A program made the position numbers and the translations under genes. This document shows positions 1 to 10,871 of a stretch of 18,294 nt of DNA, in pieces. Source of the stretch: JBFEYJ01 sp041563315 (GTDB lineage Bacteria; Pseudomonadota; Gammaproteobacteria; Thiohalomonadales; Thiohalomonadaceae); contig JBFFNE010000061.1 in the NCBI GenBank assembly GCA_041563315.1, forward strand, positions 1 through 18,294, in the 5' to 3' direction. Under the pieces are notes generated by a model, which was given only the letters and a program-made list of their open reading frames with translations, made no database searches and had not been told where the DNA came from. Position 1 is the first letter of the stretch. Every line of letters begins with the position of its first letter.

Positions 1-98
1 AAATCGTCGCCGTTCTTCTCCGACCGACCGGTACATGACATATCTCCCGCCAGCGCCGGCGCCGCGGCGCCCAGCGACAGGATGAGGACGAGTAACAT
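1..98 (-). CDS. N-terminus of an unidentified secreted protein (partial, runs off left edge)
   Basis: Reading leftwards from an ATG at 98, the frame stays open to the window edge (32 codons plus two bases). It encodes a strongly hydrophobic segment, MLLVLILSLGAAAPALA, followed by GDMSCTGRSEKNGDD, which looks like a signal peptide with an AxA-type cleavage site near residue 17. A purine-rich GGACGAG lies about 7 bases upstream of the ATG and could serve as ribosome binding site. Third codon positions are GC-rich after this ATG, as in the neighbouring genes. The same frame is also open upstream to an ATG at 332, but that part has weaker codon bias, so I prefer the start at 98. The lack of a basic residue before the hydrophobic core is a weakness. 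I cannot name the family from this fragment. Confidence 0.5.
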   Translation of the reverse strand, partial: MLLVLILSLGAAAPALAGDMSCTGRSEKNGDD

Positions 99-406
99 CT
101 TACTCGTCCAGCCGTCACCGTTTTTCGCGAGGGAATTGTTCAGGAACTTGGCAGCGTAGGGAACGCGGCTTGCAGGGAAGGAGGACTTTATGGCGGCATC
201 ACCGGCAGCCAAAAGCTGAGGAGCAGTACAGACGCCCAGAACCTTACGCGCAGGAAGAAGGCCAAACAACGTCCGAGCAGCAAGCCGCACGACGCCTTCA
301 ACAATCCCGGACACTCCCCAGATATTTTGCATTATTAAATACGGCTAATTTCTTCAAAAACGTCAGCAAAATGCATGACTACACAATACGTTAAAGCCAT
401 AACAAA

Positions 407-467
407 TATCGTGACTCAACGGACAAATATCACGTAGCTTCGTGATTTTTATAACCAAAACGTGATG
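407..467. promoter_or_regulatory. Cluster of CGTGA motifs, possible operator upstream of the leftmost gene
   Basis: CGTGA occurs in the same orientation at 410, 441 and 461, and once inverted within ATCACG at 429-434. The starts are 31 and 20 bp apart, close to three and two helical turns. ATCACG (429-434) and CGTGAT (441-446) form a 6-bp inverted repeat followed by a short T run, so on the plus strand this could instead be a weak hairpin. The cluster lies in AT-rich DNA upstream of the minus-strand gene at the left edge. A regulatory role is inferred from motif arrangement alone. Confidence 0.25.
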
Positions 468-585
468 TTACGCACAGTTTCTCATGTATTATGGGAACCC
501 GGCAATTGCGCAATGAGAAATACAATCATTACGCTGATAATCAAATGGGATTTATGGATGTCCTATTGGCCACCCATAACCAGAC

Positions 586-613
586 CCCTCGCACCATATA
601 GCATGTGCGAGGG
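586..613 (-). terminator. Hairpin downstream of the nine-gene operon
   Basis: CCCTCGCAC (586-594) and GTGCGAGGG (605-613) are perfect 9-bp inverted repeats separated by 10 bases. The hairpin lies about 50 bp beyond the stop codon of the last gene of the minus-strand operon, where a terminator would be expected. Neither strand shows a proper T run after the stem, so it is not a canonical intrinsic terminator. It could be an mRNA 3'-end stabiliser or a protein site instead. Confidence 0.35.
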
Positions 614-662
614 TTGGTAGGGTATTAATACCGAAGGTGTTGTATGCCCTTAAACTGCCGCA

Positions 663-2033
663 TCAGGTAGCCGGCAGGAAGTCAATCGGGTAGAGAATGG
701 TGGTTTTTGGCACCCCATCTTTGGGCCCGAAGTTGAATTTCTTCACGCGAGCGACGATCCCCGCGGAAAGCGTCGGCGAACCCATGTCGGTCGACTCAAC
801 CTTGGCAGCCGAGACCGACCCATCGGACTCGATGGTGATGCGCAGCACCATCTTGCCCTTGAGCAGTGGATTCTTGCGCAGCTCGCGGTTGTAGATACGG
901 TAGAGCGCGGCCTTGTAGCGGTCGAAGACGATCTGGATCTCTTCATCCGTGCGTGACGGACCAGGGCCGTCGCTGAGTGGACGGTCATCGGCCATGTCGG
1001 TACCGATAGCACTCTCAACCCGCGAGAACGACACACCCGTACCTATCTGCTGACCGGCGCCACCACCGACCTTGCGGTTGAGCGAGCCGACGTTAATACC
1101 ACCACTGCTGTCCTTGGCCTGCGACATCACCAGGTTGCGGCTAGCATCGCCTGTAGCTTTGGCGCCCTTGTTACTGAGTTTGGCTGAAGCGCCAAGCTTG
1201 GCGTCCACATCATCCGCCAGCAAGTCAGTGAAGTTGTCCTTAAAGGCGAGAATACCTGACGTTTCTGCCTTCTTGCGCGCCTGCTGGGTCTCGGCAGTCG
1301 TAGGCTTGGGCTTTTTCTCAGACGGTTTTTTCTCGTCCTTGGGCTTCTTTTCCTTCGGCTTTTCTTCCGGTTTTTTTTCAGGCGGCTTGGGCTTTGGCTT
1401 CTCTTTCTTCACCAGCTTGACCAGGTGCTCGGGGATCTCGACCACTTCGTTGTCAATTTTTGGCAACTCCCAAACGGAAATCAGGCCGGTAAGTGAGAAA
1501 ACAAACAAAAAGACCAGGGCGAGACTCTTGCGGAAGCGCCACTCGTCCTCGCCCTGTTTGCTCCAGGGCATGACCATCGGACGGTAAGGAATCGGCTGCT
1601 CATCACGCTCGATGAGGTAGTCGTCTTTCGCACGTTCTACCTGCTCCTCGATCTCGACGATATCGTCATGCAGTCTATCGATAGTGAAGACTTTTTCATC
1701 GATCCGCTTCAACAGGGACTGCTTGTTTGCTTCGATTTCGTCAAGCTGCTTATGGAACTTGGCCACGTTGTCACGAACGCGTGCCAACTGCTGCTCTTGC
1801 TCCGCACCGGCGTATGCCTCACCCCAGAAGAGATTCGAGGCGCCCATCTCGGTCAGTTTATCGAGAGACGAACAGATATTATCGAGCAGCTGGTACTGCT
1901 GATGCTCCCCTGAGAAGTCATCAAGGCGCTGATTGACGCCGTCTAGCTCCTGATTAAGGTGATCGAGCGCTTGCTCGGCCTCAACAAGATTCGCCTGAAC
2001 GACCTGTAGCCGCTGTGAGATAGAATTAGTCAC
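663..2033 (-). CDS. TonB-like energy transducer with cytoplasmic coiled coil and AgmX/PglI-type C-terminal domain
   Basis: This 456-aa protein starts at a GTG, 9 bp after the preceding ExbD-type gene; there is no in-frame ATG near it and no strong ribosome site. Residues 1-145 are a charged, heptad-rich coiled coil. Residues 169-189 are a single membrane span. Residues 209-245 are a Lys/Pro/Glu-rich stretch like the periplasm-spanning part of TonB. About 365-456 form a TonB-like domain with the IESDGSV segment typical of AgmX/PglI-type proteins. The inferred topology is coiled coil in the cytoplasm and the rest in the periplasm. It would couple the adjacent ExbB/ExbD channel to envelope partners, as GltG/GltJ do in Myxococcus gliding. 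TonB and TolA begin with their membrane span, so the long cytoplasmic domain sets this one apart. It is the last gene of the operon. Family placement is fairly secure; the function is not. Confidence 0.85.
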   Translation of the reverse strand: MTNSISQRLQVVQANLVEAEQALDHLNQELDGVNQRLDDFSGEHQQYQLLDNICSSLDKLTEMGASNLFWGEAYAGAEQEQQLARVRDNVAKFHKQLDEIEANKQSLLKRIDEKVFTIDRLHDDIVEIEEQVERAKDDYLIERDEQPIPYRPMVMPWSKQGEDEWRFRKSLALVFLFVFSLTGLISVWELPKIDNEVVEIPEHLVKLVKKEKPKPKPPEKKPEEKPKEKKPKDEKKPSEKKPKPTTAETQQARKKAETSGILAFKDNFTDLLADDVDAKLGASAKLSNKGAKATGDASRNLVMSQAKDSSGGINVGSLNRKVGGGAGQQIGTGVSFSRVESAIGTDMADDRPLSDGPGPSRTDEEIQIVFDRYKAALYRIYNRELRKNPLLKGKMVLRITIESDGSVSAAKVESTDMGSPTLSAGIVARVKKFNFGPKDGVPKTTILYPIDFLPAT

Positions 2034-2042
2034 GAAATCACA

Positions 2043-2540
2043 CTAACTTTGAGATGCTTTTTGATTTACTGCGAGCGATATCTTTGTATACCCTGCACTG
2101 GTGCAGGACGACATTAGTGTTTTTAGTATCTTGAACGGTATGGTGCGGTGAGCCATGATGGTGACCTCATTGCTCTTGGCAATGGTTTCAGTATTCACAC
2201 CAATCACATTCTCCTTGATCTTAAGCAGTGCCTCCTTGATGGGTGCGACAACCTGCCCCTTGTTTTCCAGGAGTTCAGCAATCGTCACCACCGGTTCTCC
2301 TTGGACCAAGACGTACTCCTCGCTCACCATCATCATCACCGTCGTCCGGGGTTTGGCCTCGACGACAGAGTCAGGCAATTTGATATCCTTGGGCGGCTCG
2401 ACAACCTCTGTGGATGACTGGTTAACCAACAGGTAGAGCACCAGGATGGTGAACACGTCCATCAGGGAGGTAAGATTCAGGCCTCCGGCCTTGTTGCGCT
2501 TGGCCCGCGTCATACGCTTCAGGCGACGGGTATTCTTCAT
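2043..2540 (-). CDS. TolR/ExbD-family proton channel subunit (with the conserved Asp)
   Basis: The 165-aa product has a basic cytoplasmic N-terminus (residues 1-20), one membrane helix at about 21-40 and a periplasmic domain, the standard ExbD/TolR layout. The helix contains LTSLMDVFTIL, in which Asp28 matches the proton-relay aspartate of ExbD, TolR and MotB. Its ATG overlaps the stop of the upstream ExbD-type gene in an ATGA junction, which indicates translational coupling and a roughly fixed ratio of the two. Together with the ExbB-type protein encoded just upstream it should form an inner-membrane ion-driven stator complex. The pair corresponds in arrangement to AglQ and AglS of Myxococcus; which is orthologous to which cannot be settled by eye. 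Confidence 0.9.
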   Translation of the reverse strand: MKNTRRLKRMTRAKRNKAGGLNLTSLMDVFTILVLYLLVNQSSTEVVEPPKDIKLPDSVVEAKPRTTVMMMVSEEYVLVQGEPVVTIAELLENKGQVVAPIKEALLKIKENVIGVNTETIAKSNEVTIMAHRTIPFKILKTLMSSCTSAGYTKISLAVNQKASQS

Positions 2541-3028
2541 GGGGCATCACCCAGTGACAGCTGAGGGAACAGGACAACCTTTTGCACTTCCTCGACACCT
2601 TCCTGTTTGACCTCGGCCACTTTGACCGCATCCATCACATGGATAAGGTCTTCATATTCCACTTCCGGCTCGGCCAAGATAGTGGCATCCAGCTTCTCAC
2701 TGTACTGCCCTTTAAGAGCAAGCAGTTTCTCGGAAAGCCCCTTGATATCGTATTTTCCATCGCGCATCGGGATGGTGGAGGTAACACGTTTGCCGTCGCT
2801 AAGCTGCAGCTTTTCCTTGCGCACGATGACTTCAATCGTGACCACGGGTTTATCCGGTTTTGCTCCGCCCGCCGCTTCGGTGGGAAGGTTCAGTTCCTGA
2901 ATGGTGATCCGCGAAAATACGGCGGTCACCAGCAGGAAAGGAATCAATACCACCATCAGATTGAGGAAGGTGGTAATGTCGAGTTCTACCTGCTCGGAAC
3001 CCCGCCTGGCTTTTTGTCTTCTGGACAT
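2537..3028 (-). CDS. TolR/ExbD-family subunit with Asn in place of the proton-relay Asp
   Basis: The 163-aa product has the ExbD layout: a basic N-terminus (about 1-12), a membrane helix at about 18-38 and a periplasmic domain rich in short charged strands. In the helix the motif reads LDITTFLNLMVVLIPF. Aligned to the LTSLMD motif of the downstream paralogue, Asn23 takes the place of the essential Asp. An Asp is present six residues earlier (Asp17) at the membrane edge. This suggests a structural, non-conducting partner in a mixed ExbD dimer, which is an inference. It begins 11 bp after the ExbB-type gene, with a GGAT about 7 bases before the ATG, and overlaps the next gene by 4 bp. Confidence 0.88.
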   Translation of the reverse strand: MSRRQKARRGSEQVELDITTFLNLMVVLIPFLLVTAVFSRITIQELNLPTEAAGGAKPDKPVVTIEVIVRKEKLQLSDGKRVTSTIPMRDGKYDIKGLSEKLLALKGQYSEKLDATILAEPEVEYEDLIHVMDAVKVAEVKQEGVEEVQKVVLFPQLSLGDAP

Positions 3029-3039
3029 GTTCGATCCGT

Positions 3040-3684
3040 TTACTGGGCGCGTCGTGCCTTGCCGGTGATAACATTCAGCGTCTTGACCGATGCCATTTCA
3101 AGGCTGTCGACAATTTCACCGGCCTTGGAATTGAGGAAGGAGTGGACAATCAACAACGGGATGGCCGCAATCAGACCGAACGCCGTGGTGTTCATAGCGA
3201 CAGAGATACTGGCAGAAAGCAGGTCGGCCTTCTCCGCCGGGTTGGCATTGGCTACGGCGTTAAATGCTGCGATAAGACCGATAATGGTACCGAGCAACCC
3301 GAGAAGGGTTGAGAGGTTAGCGTAGAGCGCGATATAGGAAATACGCTTTTCCAGCTGAGGAATGATCTCCATCATCCCCTCCTCCATTGCGATTTCAATA
3401 TCCTCACGTCGACGGACAGTCCCCTGACGCTCCAGGCCCACTTCAAGCAATTTGCTGACCGTTGAGTTATCGTTGGCGGTCATTTCCCGTGCTCGGTCAA
3501 AATCCCCCTCGACAAGTACCGGGTGCAACTCGCTCCACATCTTGCGGTTTGCACGCTCTACCATCGCAAGTTTGATAAAGCGCTCGGCGCCAATAGCGAG
3601 ACCAATGGCGCCCACCGTAAGAATCGGGTACATCCAGAAACCACCGTCAACAAAGAAACTTACAATTTTATCGATGAAACCCAT
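3040..3684 (-). CDS. MotA/TolQ/ExbB-family proton channel subunit (AglR-like)
   Basis: This 214-aa protein shows the three-span TolQ/ExbB pattern: spans at about 16-37, 117-143 and 160-184, with a large cytoplasmic loop between the first two and a short cytoplasmic C-terminus. LLGLLGTIIGLIAAF in span 2 and SVAMNTTAFGLIAAIPLLI in span 3 are family hallmarks and include the polar Thr residues that line the channel. In the family, a pentamer surrounds a dimer of ExbD-type subunits and converts the proton or sodium gradient into mechanical work. The two ExbD-type genes follow directly (gap 11 bp). No tolA, tolB, pal or siderophore receptor is nearby, so it is not the housekeeping Tol or Exb system; context points to an AglR-like motor. 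Confidence 0.92.
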   Translation of the reverse strand: MGFIDKIVSFFVDGGFWMYPILTVGAIGLAIGAERFIKLAMVERANRKMWSELHPVLVEGDFDRAREMTANDNSTVSKLLEVGLERQGTVRRREDIEIAMEEGMMEIIPQLEKRISYIALYANLSTLLGLLGTIIGLIAAFNAVANANPAEKADLLSASISVAMNTTAFGLIAAIPLLIVHSFLNSKAGEIVDSLEMASVKTLNVITGKARRAQ

Positions 3685-3723
3685 TACCTAACCCTCACCA
3701 GCATTTGTCGATAACACATGCTT

Positions 3724-4050
3724 TTACTCCGCATGTCTAATTTCATAAAAATCTATTTCACGCATGAATACGTCCCGGTCCACCGGACGTAGCGAATCGT
3801 CCATCAATCCCGGCGTGAGTCCTGTTTCCGAACCAATTTCCGAGCTCTTCCAGGGAACGATAAACAGTGACTTAGGCGCTTCATTGTTACCCACAATGGA
3901 GATACCGGAAACCATTTTCGGTTCTGAGCCCCCGTCCCCGTCTGCCGCATGGGCAGTGGTCTGATAGGCATTAAGCGCAATCAGCCCCAGCCAAACCCCG
4001 GCGACCAAAGCTCTCAATTTAACAGTCTCTGTTTTAATGCAGCAATCCAT
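3724..4050 (-). CDS. Small exported protein of unknown function
   Basis: The 108-aa product begins with a basic segment and a hydrophobic core (LRALVAGVWLGLIALNAYQTTAHA), with a likely signal peptidase I site after Ala35, so the mature protein is about 73 residues and probably periplasmic. The mature part has no cysteine, repeat or second membrane span. Its ATG lies inside the end of the upstream TPR lipoprotein gene (37-bp overlap in another frame). A TTG codon ten codons further in is an alternative start that would still leave the signal peptide intact and almost abolish the overlap. It is 39 bp before the ExbB-type gene. I do not recognise the family; position in the operon suggests an accessory part of the same machine. 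Confidence 0.7.
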   Translation of the reverse strand: MDCCIKTETVKLRALVAGVWLGLIALNAYQTTAHAADGDGGSEPKMVSGISIVGNNEAPKSLFIVPWKSSEIGSETGLTPGLMDDSLRPVDRDVFMREIDFYEIRHAE

Positions 4051-4637
4051 AATTCGACATCTTTATCGTCAGGGTTTGCTTGACTGTACTCTTCATAGTG
4101 AGCAAGAGCACACGACGCATCATTAAGATACAACTCACATAGAATACCGAAATTTTTCCTCACTGGCATAAACTCCGGATAATGACTCACAACCCTTTCG
4201 TATAATTGCCTGGCTTCATCATAGCGCCCTGTTTTACGGTACAGCAGAGCGTACTCATTATTAGCCACAGGGTGTTCAGGGTTTATCGCCAATGCCGCTT
4301 TCAGATTCTCTTCGGCTTGCTTGAGATTACCCATTTTCTCATAGGCCATGGCAATATTAATGTATGGCGCAGAGTTCTTCTGTGAGCCCTTCTTCACTTT
4401 CTCCAGCAACTCTATCGCTTTTTCGTACTCACCCGCCTGAAGCCGTTTGATAGCCGCCTCAAAATCCTTCCTTACGGCCAGATCAACGCTTCTATTTTCG
4501 ACGAAATAGATCCCGGAAAAATCATTCTCACCTGCAGGTTTACTGGGCGACGAGACACAACCCGGCAGCAGCAATGCTGCTGCCAGCAGGGCGGCAAACC
4601 GGCTATAGCTAGGTGTGAATGATGCAATACTAATCAT
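4014..4637 (-). CDS. TPR-repeat outer-membrane lipoprotein
   Basis: The 207-aa protein starts with a lipoprotein signal peptide ending in LLPGC, so Cys27 should be lipidated. The residues after it (Val, Ser, Ser) give no inner-membrane retention signal, so outer-membrane placement is expected. Residues of about 58-195 form three to four tetratricopeptide repeats (for example GEYEKAIELLEKV, GNLKQAEENLKAALAINPEHP, GRYDEARQLYERVVSHYPE), a protein-protein interaction scaffold similar in style to PilF-type pilotins. Within this operon it resembles the small TPR components (GltE-like) of the Myxococcus Glt complex, but TPR similarity is easily generic. It follows the large TPR lipoprotein gene after 89 bp, the longest gap in the operon. 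Confidence 0.82.
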   Translation of the reverse strand: MISIASFTPSYSRFAALLAAALLLPGCVSSPSKPAGENDFSGIYFVENRSVDLAVRKDFEAAIKRLQAGEYEKAIELLEKVKKGSQKNSAPYINIAMAYEKMGNLKQAEENLKAALAINPEHPVANNEYALLYRKTGRYDEARQLYERVVSHYPEFMPVRKNFGILCELYLNDASCALAHYEEYSQANPDDKDVELWIAALKQRLLN

Positions 4638-4726
4638 ATTATCAACTCTGAATAAGATCCCAATTCACGTCCAAAAAACACTCTTCCTGATGTCCGGCTT
4701 CACCCGCCCCAAAAGTAACGGCACAC

Positions 4727-8064
<3,338 letters not shown>

Positions 8065-8068
<4 letters not shown>

Positions 8069-10068
8069 TGCTCGCTCTGCCCCTGGCTCTCTGTTTCTTC
8101 TGTTCCATCCTCAAGCGTCGGGGCATTTGCGCCCGGTACATTCTCATCAACCGCAGCTGCCGGAGACTTTTCATCCTGAGCTTGCGTCTCGGCAGCCGGA
8201 GCCTGAGATGTGGTTGCCCGGTCATAGCTTTCCGCCATGGCAAAGCGTGCTTTGACCTGCGAGGATTCAAGCCGCTGCCGACGTTGCACCAGTTGATTCA
8301 CCGCCATAACCTCCAGCATGTGTCCCTGCCGGGCCATCAGGGTTTCCACCTTGCTTATGGCATTACGGGTTTTAATACGCAAACGGCGAATCTGCTCGTC
8401 ATAGCCCTGATAGCTCTGGGTTGCAGCCTGACGGGTGCGCACAAACGATGCATAAATTTCCTTTAGCCGAGCAATATCTTCGTCGAGCGCATAAAGGTTA
8501 TCGAACGCCTGGGTAAAGCGCTCGTCATATTCTGTGTGAATATTCCAGTGGAGATATCCATTGAGCCGGTTAATGCGATACGCCACATCCGGGTTAGCGC
8601 GCAACGACTCCTTGCCAATGCGCTTTACCAGCCTGGTGATTGCCTCCCCGGCAATCCGCTCTTCTGCCGTTGCCAGAAAGTCGGGGCGCGGTGAAACCAG
8701 CATGGACTGCAGACGGGTATTCAGTCTGTCACGCTGCTCCAGGCGCAGGCGAATGACTGAATCCAGCTTTCTGAACTGGTCATCGATACTGGGAAGCAGG
8801 GGTTCGTAATACTGACGCCGCAGAGCAATGATGTCTTCAAACGAATGATAATATTCATCCCAGGATTCCAGCCGTTTCCTGAGCTGCTCAAGATCAAAAT
8901 AGTTCTGCAGCGAAGACTGGAAATCATGCGAGGCCATCAGCGACATGAGGTAATAGGTCTCCGGCGAGTCTTCCAACTCCCGCAGCTTGATCACCCAGTT
9001 GCGATCCTGCTTGATCTCTTCCCTGACCAGCGCCTTGAGGAACTTCCCATCCTTGATGCTATTGATGGAAGTATCGAGTTTATCGAGCTCTGTGCCGATG
9101 GCATCAAGTGCACGACCATAATTCAGCGCTGATTTACCATAGAGTCCCAACTTGCCATAGGAGTACGGCACACCGAGCATTGCTTCCTGGACAGATTGAT
9201 CGGTGACATTGCGTTTGGCCAGAATGGTCCACGGCACCAGTGCACGTTCATAATTCTCGGTCTTGACGTCGGCCCAGCCCAAACCGAGCAGTGCCCGGTT
9301 GGAGAACGGCCCATCCAGACGCACCCGCTCAAGGTACTGTTTCGCAGCTTGCAGTTCACCTTTTTCCAGCAAACGGCTGCCCAATGTCAGGTTTGCCTTG
9401 TCCTTGATCGCCAGAACTGCACGATCATTACTGGAGATCTGGCCGGCTTTGGCGAGACTGAGCACCCCCGCCTCTTCTTTTTCCTGCGCCAGGCGGGAGA
9501 TGCCAAGATTGTAGACAGCAAAACCTTCGTGGCTCTTGGCGCCTTCCAGGGATTGGAAAATATTCTCTGCTTCGGCGAATTTGCCATTGACCATGTAGAT
9601 TTGGCCCTTGAGGAAGGCAACTTCAGTGACCAGATGCGGCGGGATATCCCCCTCAATCCGCTCAATTGTATGCAGGGCGTTGACGTTTTGCTCTTTTTGG
9701 AAATAGATGCGCGCCAACCTGAAAATGGCCTCATTGCGCACCGCCGGTGCGACATTGCCTTCAATTACGGCCTGGATGGCGCGCCCGGCACGACGGTGCA
9801 TGCGGTAGGACAACTCGAAGTCGCCTACCGAAAATTCCGCCTCATTGATATGAAAATAGAGCGAGTCGAGTTGGGGCTCATCCACCCCGTAGTACTGTTT
9901 TAGCTCAGTATCGAGACGTGAGATAGCGTCAAAGTACTCCCCCTGGTGCGCATAATAGAGTGCTTCACCAAAGTACGGGTCTTTAAGTTCAAGCCGTTCC
10001 GTTTCGCTGGCGAATGCCGAATGAGCGGCGAACAGGAGTACGGCCGATCGGAAAATTTTACCGCTCAT
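8065..10068 (-). CDS. Periplasmic TPR-repeat protein with acidic C-terminal tail
   Basis: The 667-aa product has a cleavable signal peptide ([20 protein letters not shown], cut after Ala20) and no lipobox, so it should be a soluble periplasmic protein. TPR-like helical repeats occupy about residues 30-330 (for example [42 protein letters not shown]). The region of about 370-610 is helical with coiled-coil segments rich in Arg, Leu and Gln. The last 50 or so residues are acidic, Ala/Glu-rich and probably disordered. It starts 3 bp after the first gene of the operon and overlaps the next, the large TPR lipoprotein, by 4 bp, so the two are probably made together and may bind each other. In the Glt analogy it would be a periplasmic scaffold; the exact counterpart is uncertain. 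Confidence 0.85.
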
Positions 10069-10071
10069 GAA

Positions 10072-10599
10072 CTACCAATCTTTGAACTGGATACTTTTCG
10101 TATTGACCCCGGGACCTGCCAGACGTATCTCGATAAGTCCCGGGCCTGCGCCTTTTTTGAAGGTGTAATTTTCGAACTTGCGGTGTTCGTTACCCGCAAT
10201 GGACTTGCCGATAAAACCCACCTTCAGTTGATGTTCACCGGTTCTGACGTTCCCGGTGTAAATTCTTTGCATACCCCCCGCCTGTAGCGCCTCCAGCTCC
10301 TTAAAGGAGTAGATATGGTGCGCCACCGACTTGCCATCGAGTTCGATCTCTACAGAATCCAGACGAAATTTGTCCTTTTCTGACATGGCTACGAACAGCG
10401 AAATCTGCGTATTGGAGGGGTAGAGCAGCTTCTCTTCCAGCATGTTTAGCTCGGCAGAAATACCGAGAACATCTTTTTTGATGTCCTGAACCTGTTCGTC
10501 CAGCCCCTTAATCTGCTCTTTGGAGACCTCCTCGCCCATGCTGATGGTGGTAACAGCGAAAAGGACGAGAAGTGAAAAACCTCTGAAAAACCGTGACAT
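10072..10599 (-). CDS. Exported coiled-coil/beta protein of unknown function, first gene of the operon
   Basis: I start this at the ATG at 10599 rather than at an earlier in-frame ATG (10677), because from 10599 the protein begins with a proper signal peptide (MSRFFRGFSLLVLFAVTTIS) and an AAGG sits 12 bases upstream. The precursor is 175 aa. Residues of about 25-55 form a coiled coil (KEQIKGLDEQVQDIKKDV). The remainder looks beta-rich and ends in LAGPGVNTKSIQFKDW. No cysteine or lipobox is present, so it is probably free in the periplasm. It precedes the 667-aa TPR gene by 3 bp and is the promoter-proximal gene of the machine operon. I do not recognise a named family. A GltF-like role as a small periplasmic component is possible but unsupported by visible motifs. 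Confidence 0.75.
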   Translation of the reverse strand: MSRFFRGFSLLVLFAVTTISMGEEVSKEQIKGLDEQVQDIKKDVLGISAELNMLEEKLLYPSNTQISLFVAMSEKDKFRLDSVEIELDGKSVAHHIYSFKELEALQAGGMQRIYTGNVRTGEHQLKVGFIGKSIAGNEHRKFENYTFKKGAGPGLIEIRLAGPGVNTKSIQFKDW

Positions 10600-10628
10600 A
10601 TAAATGAAGACCTTGCGCTGTGTCCGTA

Positions 10629-10687
10629 TCGTGCAATAAAAGCACATCATCTGTGACGAAAAATTCGATTCGTGCACATTTCGTGCA
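10629..10687. promoter_or_regulatory. Direct repeats TCGTGCA in the leader of the machine operon
   Basis: TCGTGCA occurs three times in the same orientation, starting at 10629, 10670 and 10681, spaced 41 and 11 bp apart, near four and one helical turns. They lie 30-88 bp upstream of the first gene of the nine-gene operon, where promoter and operator sites would be expected. A second tandem repeat, CTGTCACA at 10724-10731 and 10733-10740, lies just beyond. I could not identify a clear sigma-70 pair, so only a binding-site role is suggested. Confidence 0.3.
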
Positions 10688-10871
10688 TTTTACAGACACA
10701 TAACCCTAAAATCACTACTAGAACTGTCACATCTGTCACAAACCATCATCCTACCCCGGCACACTTTTTCCGTGACCCGGGAGCCCGAAACAGAGAGACT
10801 CAGCAGTCATTTAAGGGGGCGAGTAGTTACCCGATGAATTTACCCTTTATTTGTGGTATGAGGAGAAAATA

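Larger units (their letters stand above)
99..662. other. 564-bp intergenic region without a convincing complete gene
   Basis: Positions 99-320 are GC-rich and could be the upstream region or an N-terminal extension of the leftmost minus-strand gene. Positions 320-560 are clearly AT-rich and look like promoter DNA. They contain a cluster of CGTGA motifs (407-467) and a 10-bp palindrome ATTGCGCAAT at 505-514. A hairpin at 586-613 follows the 3' end of the large operon. A short plus-strand open frame at 170-394 has no family resemblance, no ribosome site and basic low-complexity composition, and I do not regard it as a gene. Confidence 0.5.

Noticed and set aside
170..394. Plus-strand open frame of 74 codons in the left intergenic region
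   Set aside because: It is basic and low in complexity, has no ribosome site or family resemblance, and overlaps a minus-strand frame with a better case.
663..3684. Housekeeping Tol-Pal or siderophore TonB-ExbB-ExbD system
   Set aside because: There are two different ExbD genes, no tolB, pal or ybgC and no outer-membrane receptor, and the transducer has a cytoplasmic coiled coil and AgmX-type end; the TPR genes do not belong to those systems.
2043..3684. MotA/MotB flagellar stator
   Set aside because: The ExbB-type protein has three spans, not four, and neither ExbD-type protein has the OmpA-like peptidoglycan-binding domain of MotB.
10780..10871. Intrinsic terminator after ligA
   Set aside because: There are only short GC palindromes (CCCGGG) and no stem followed by a T run on the minus strand.
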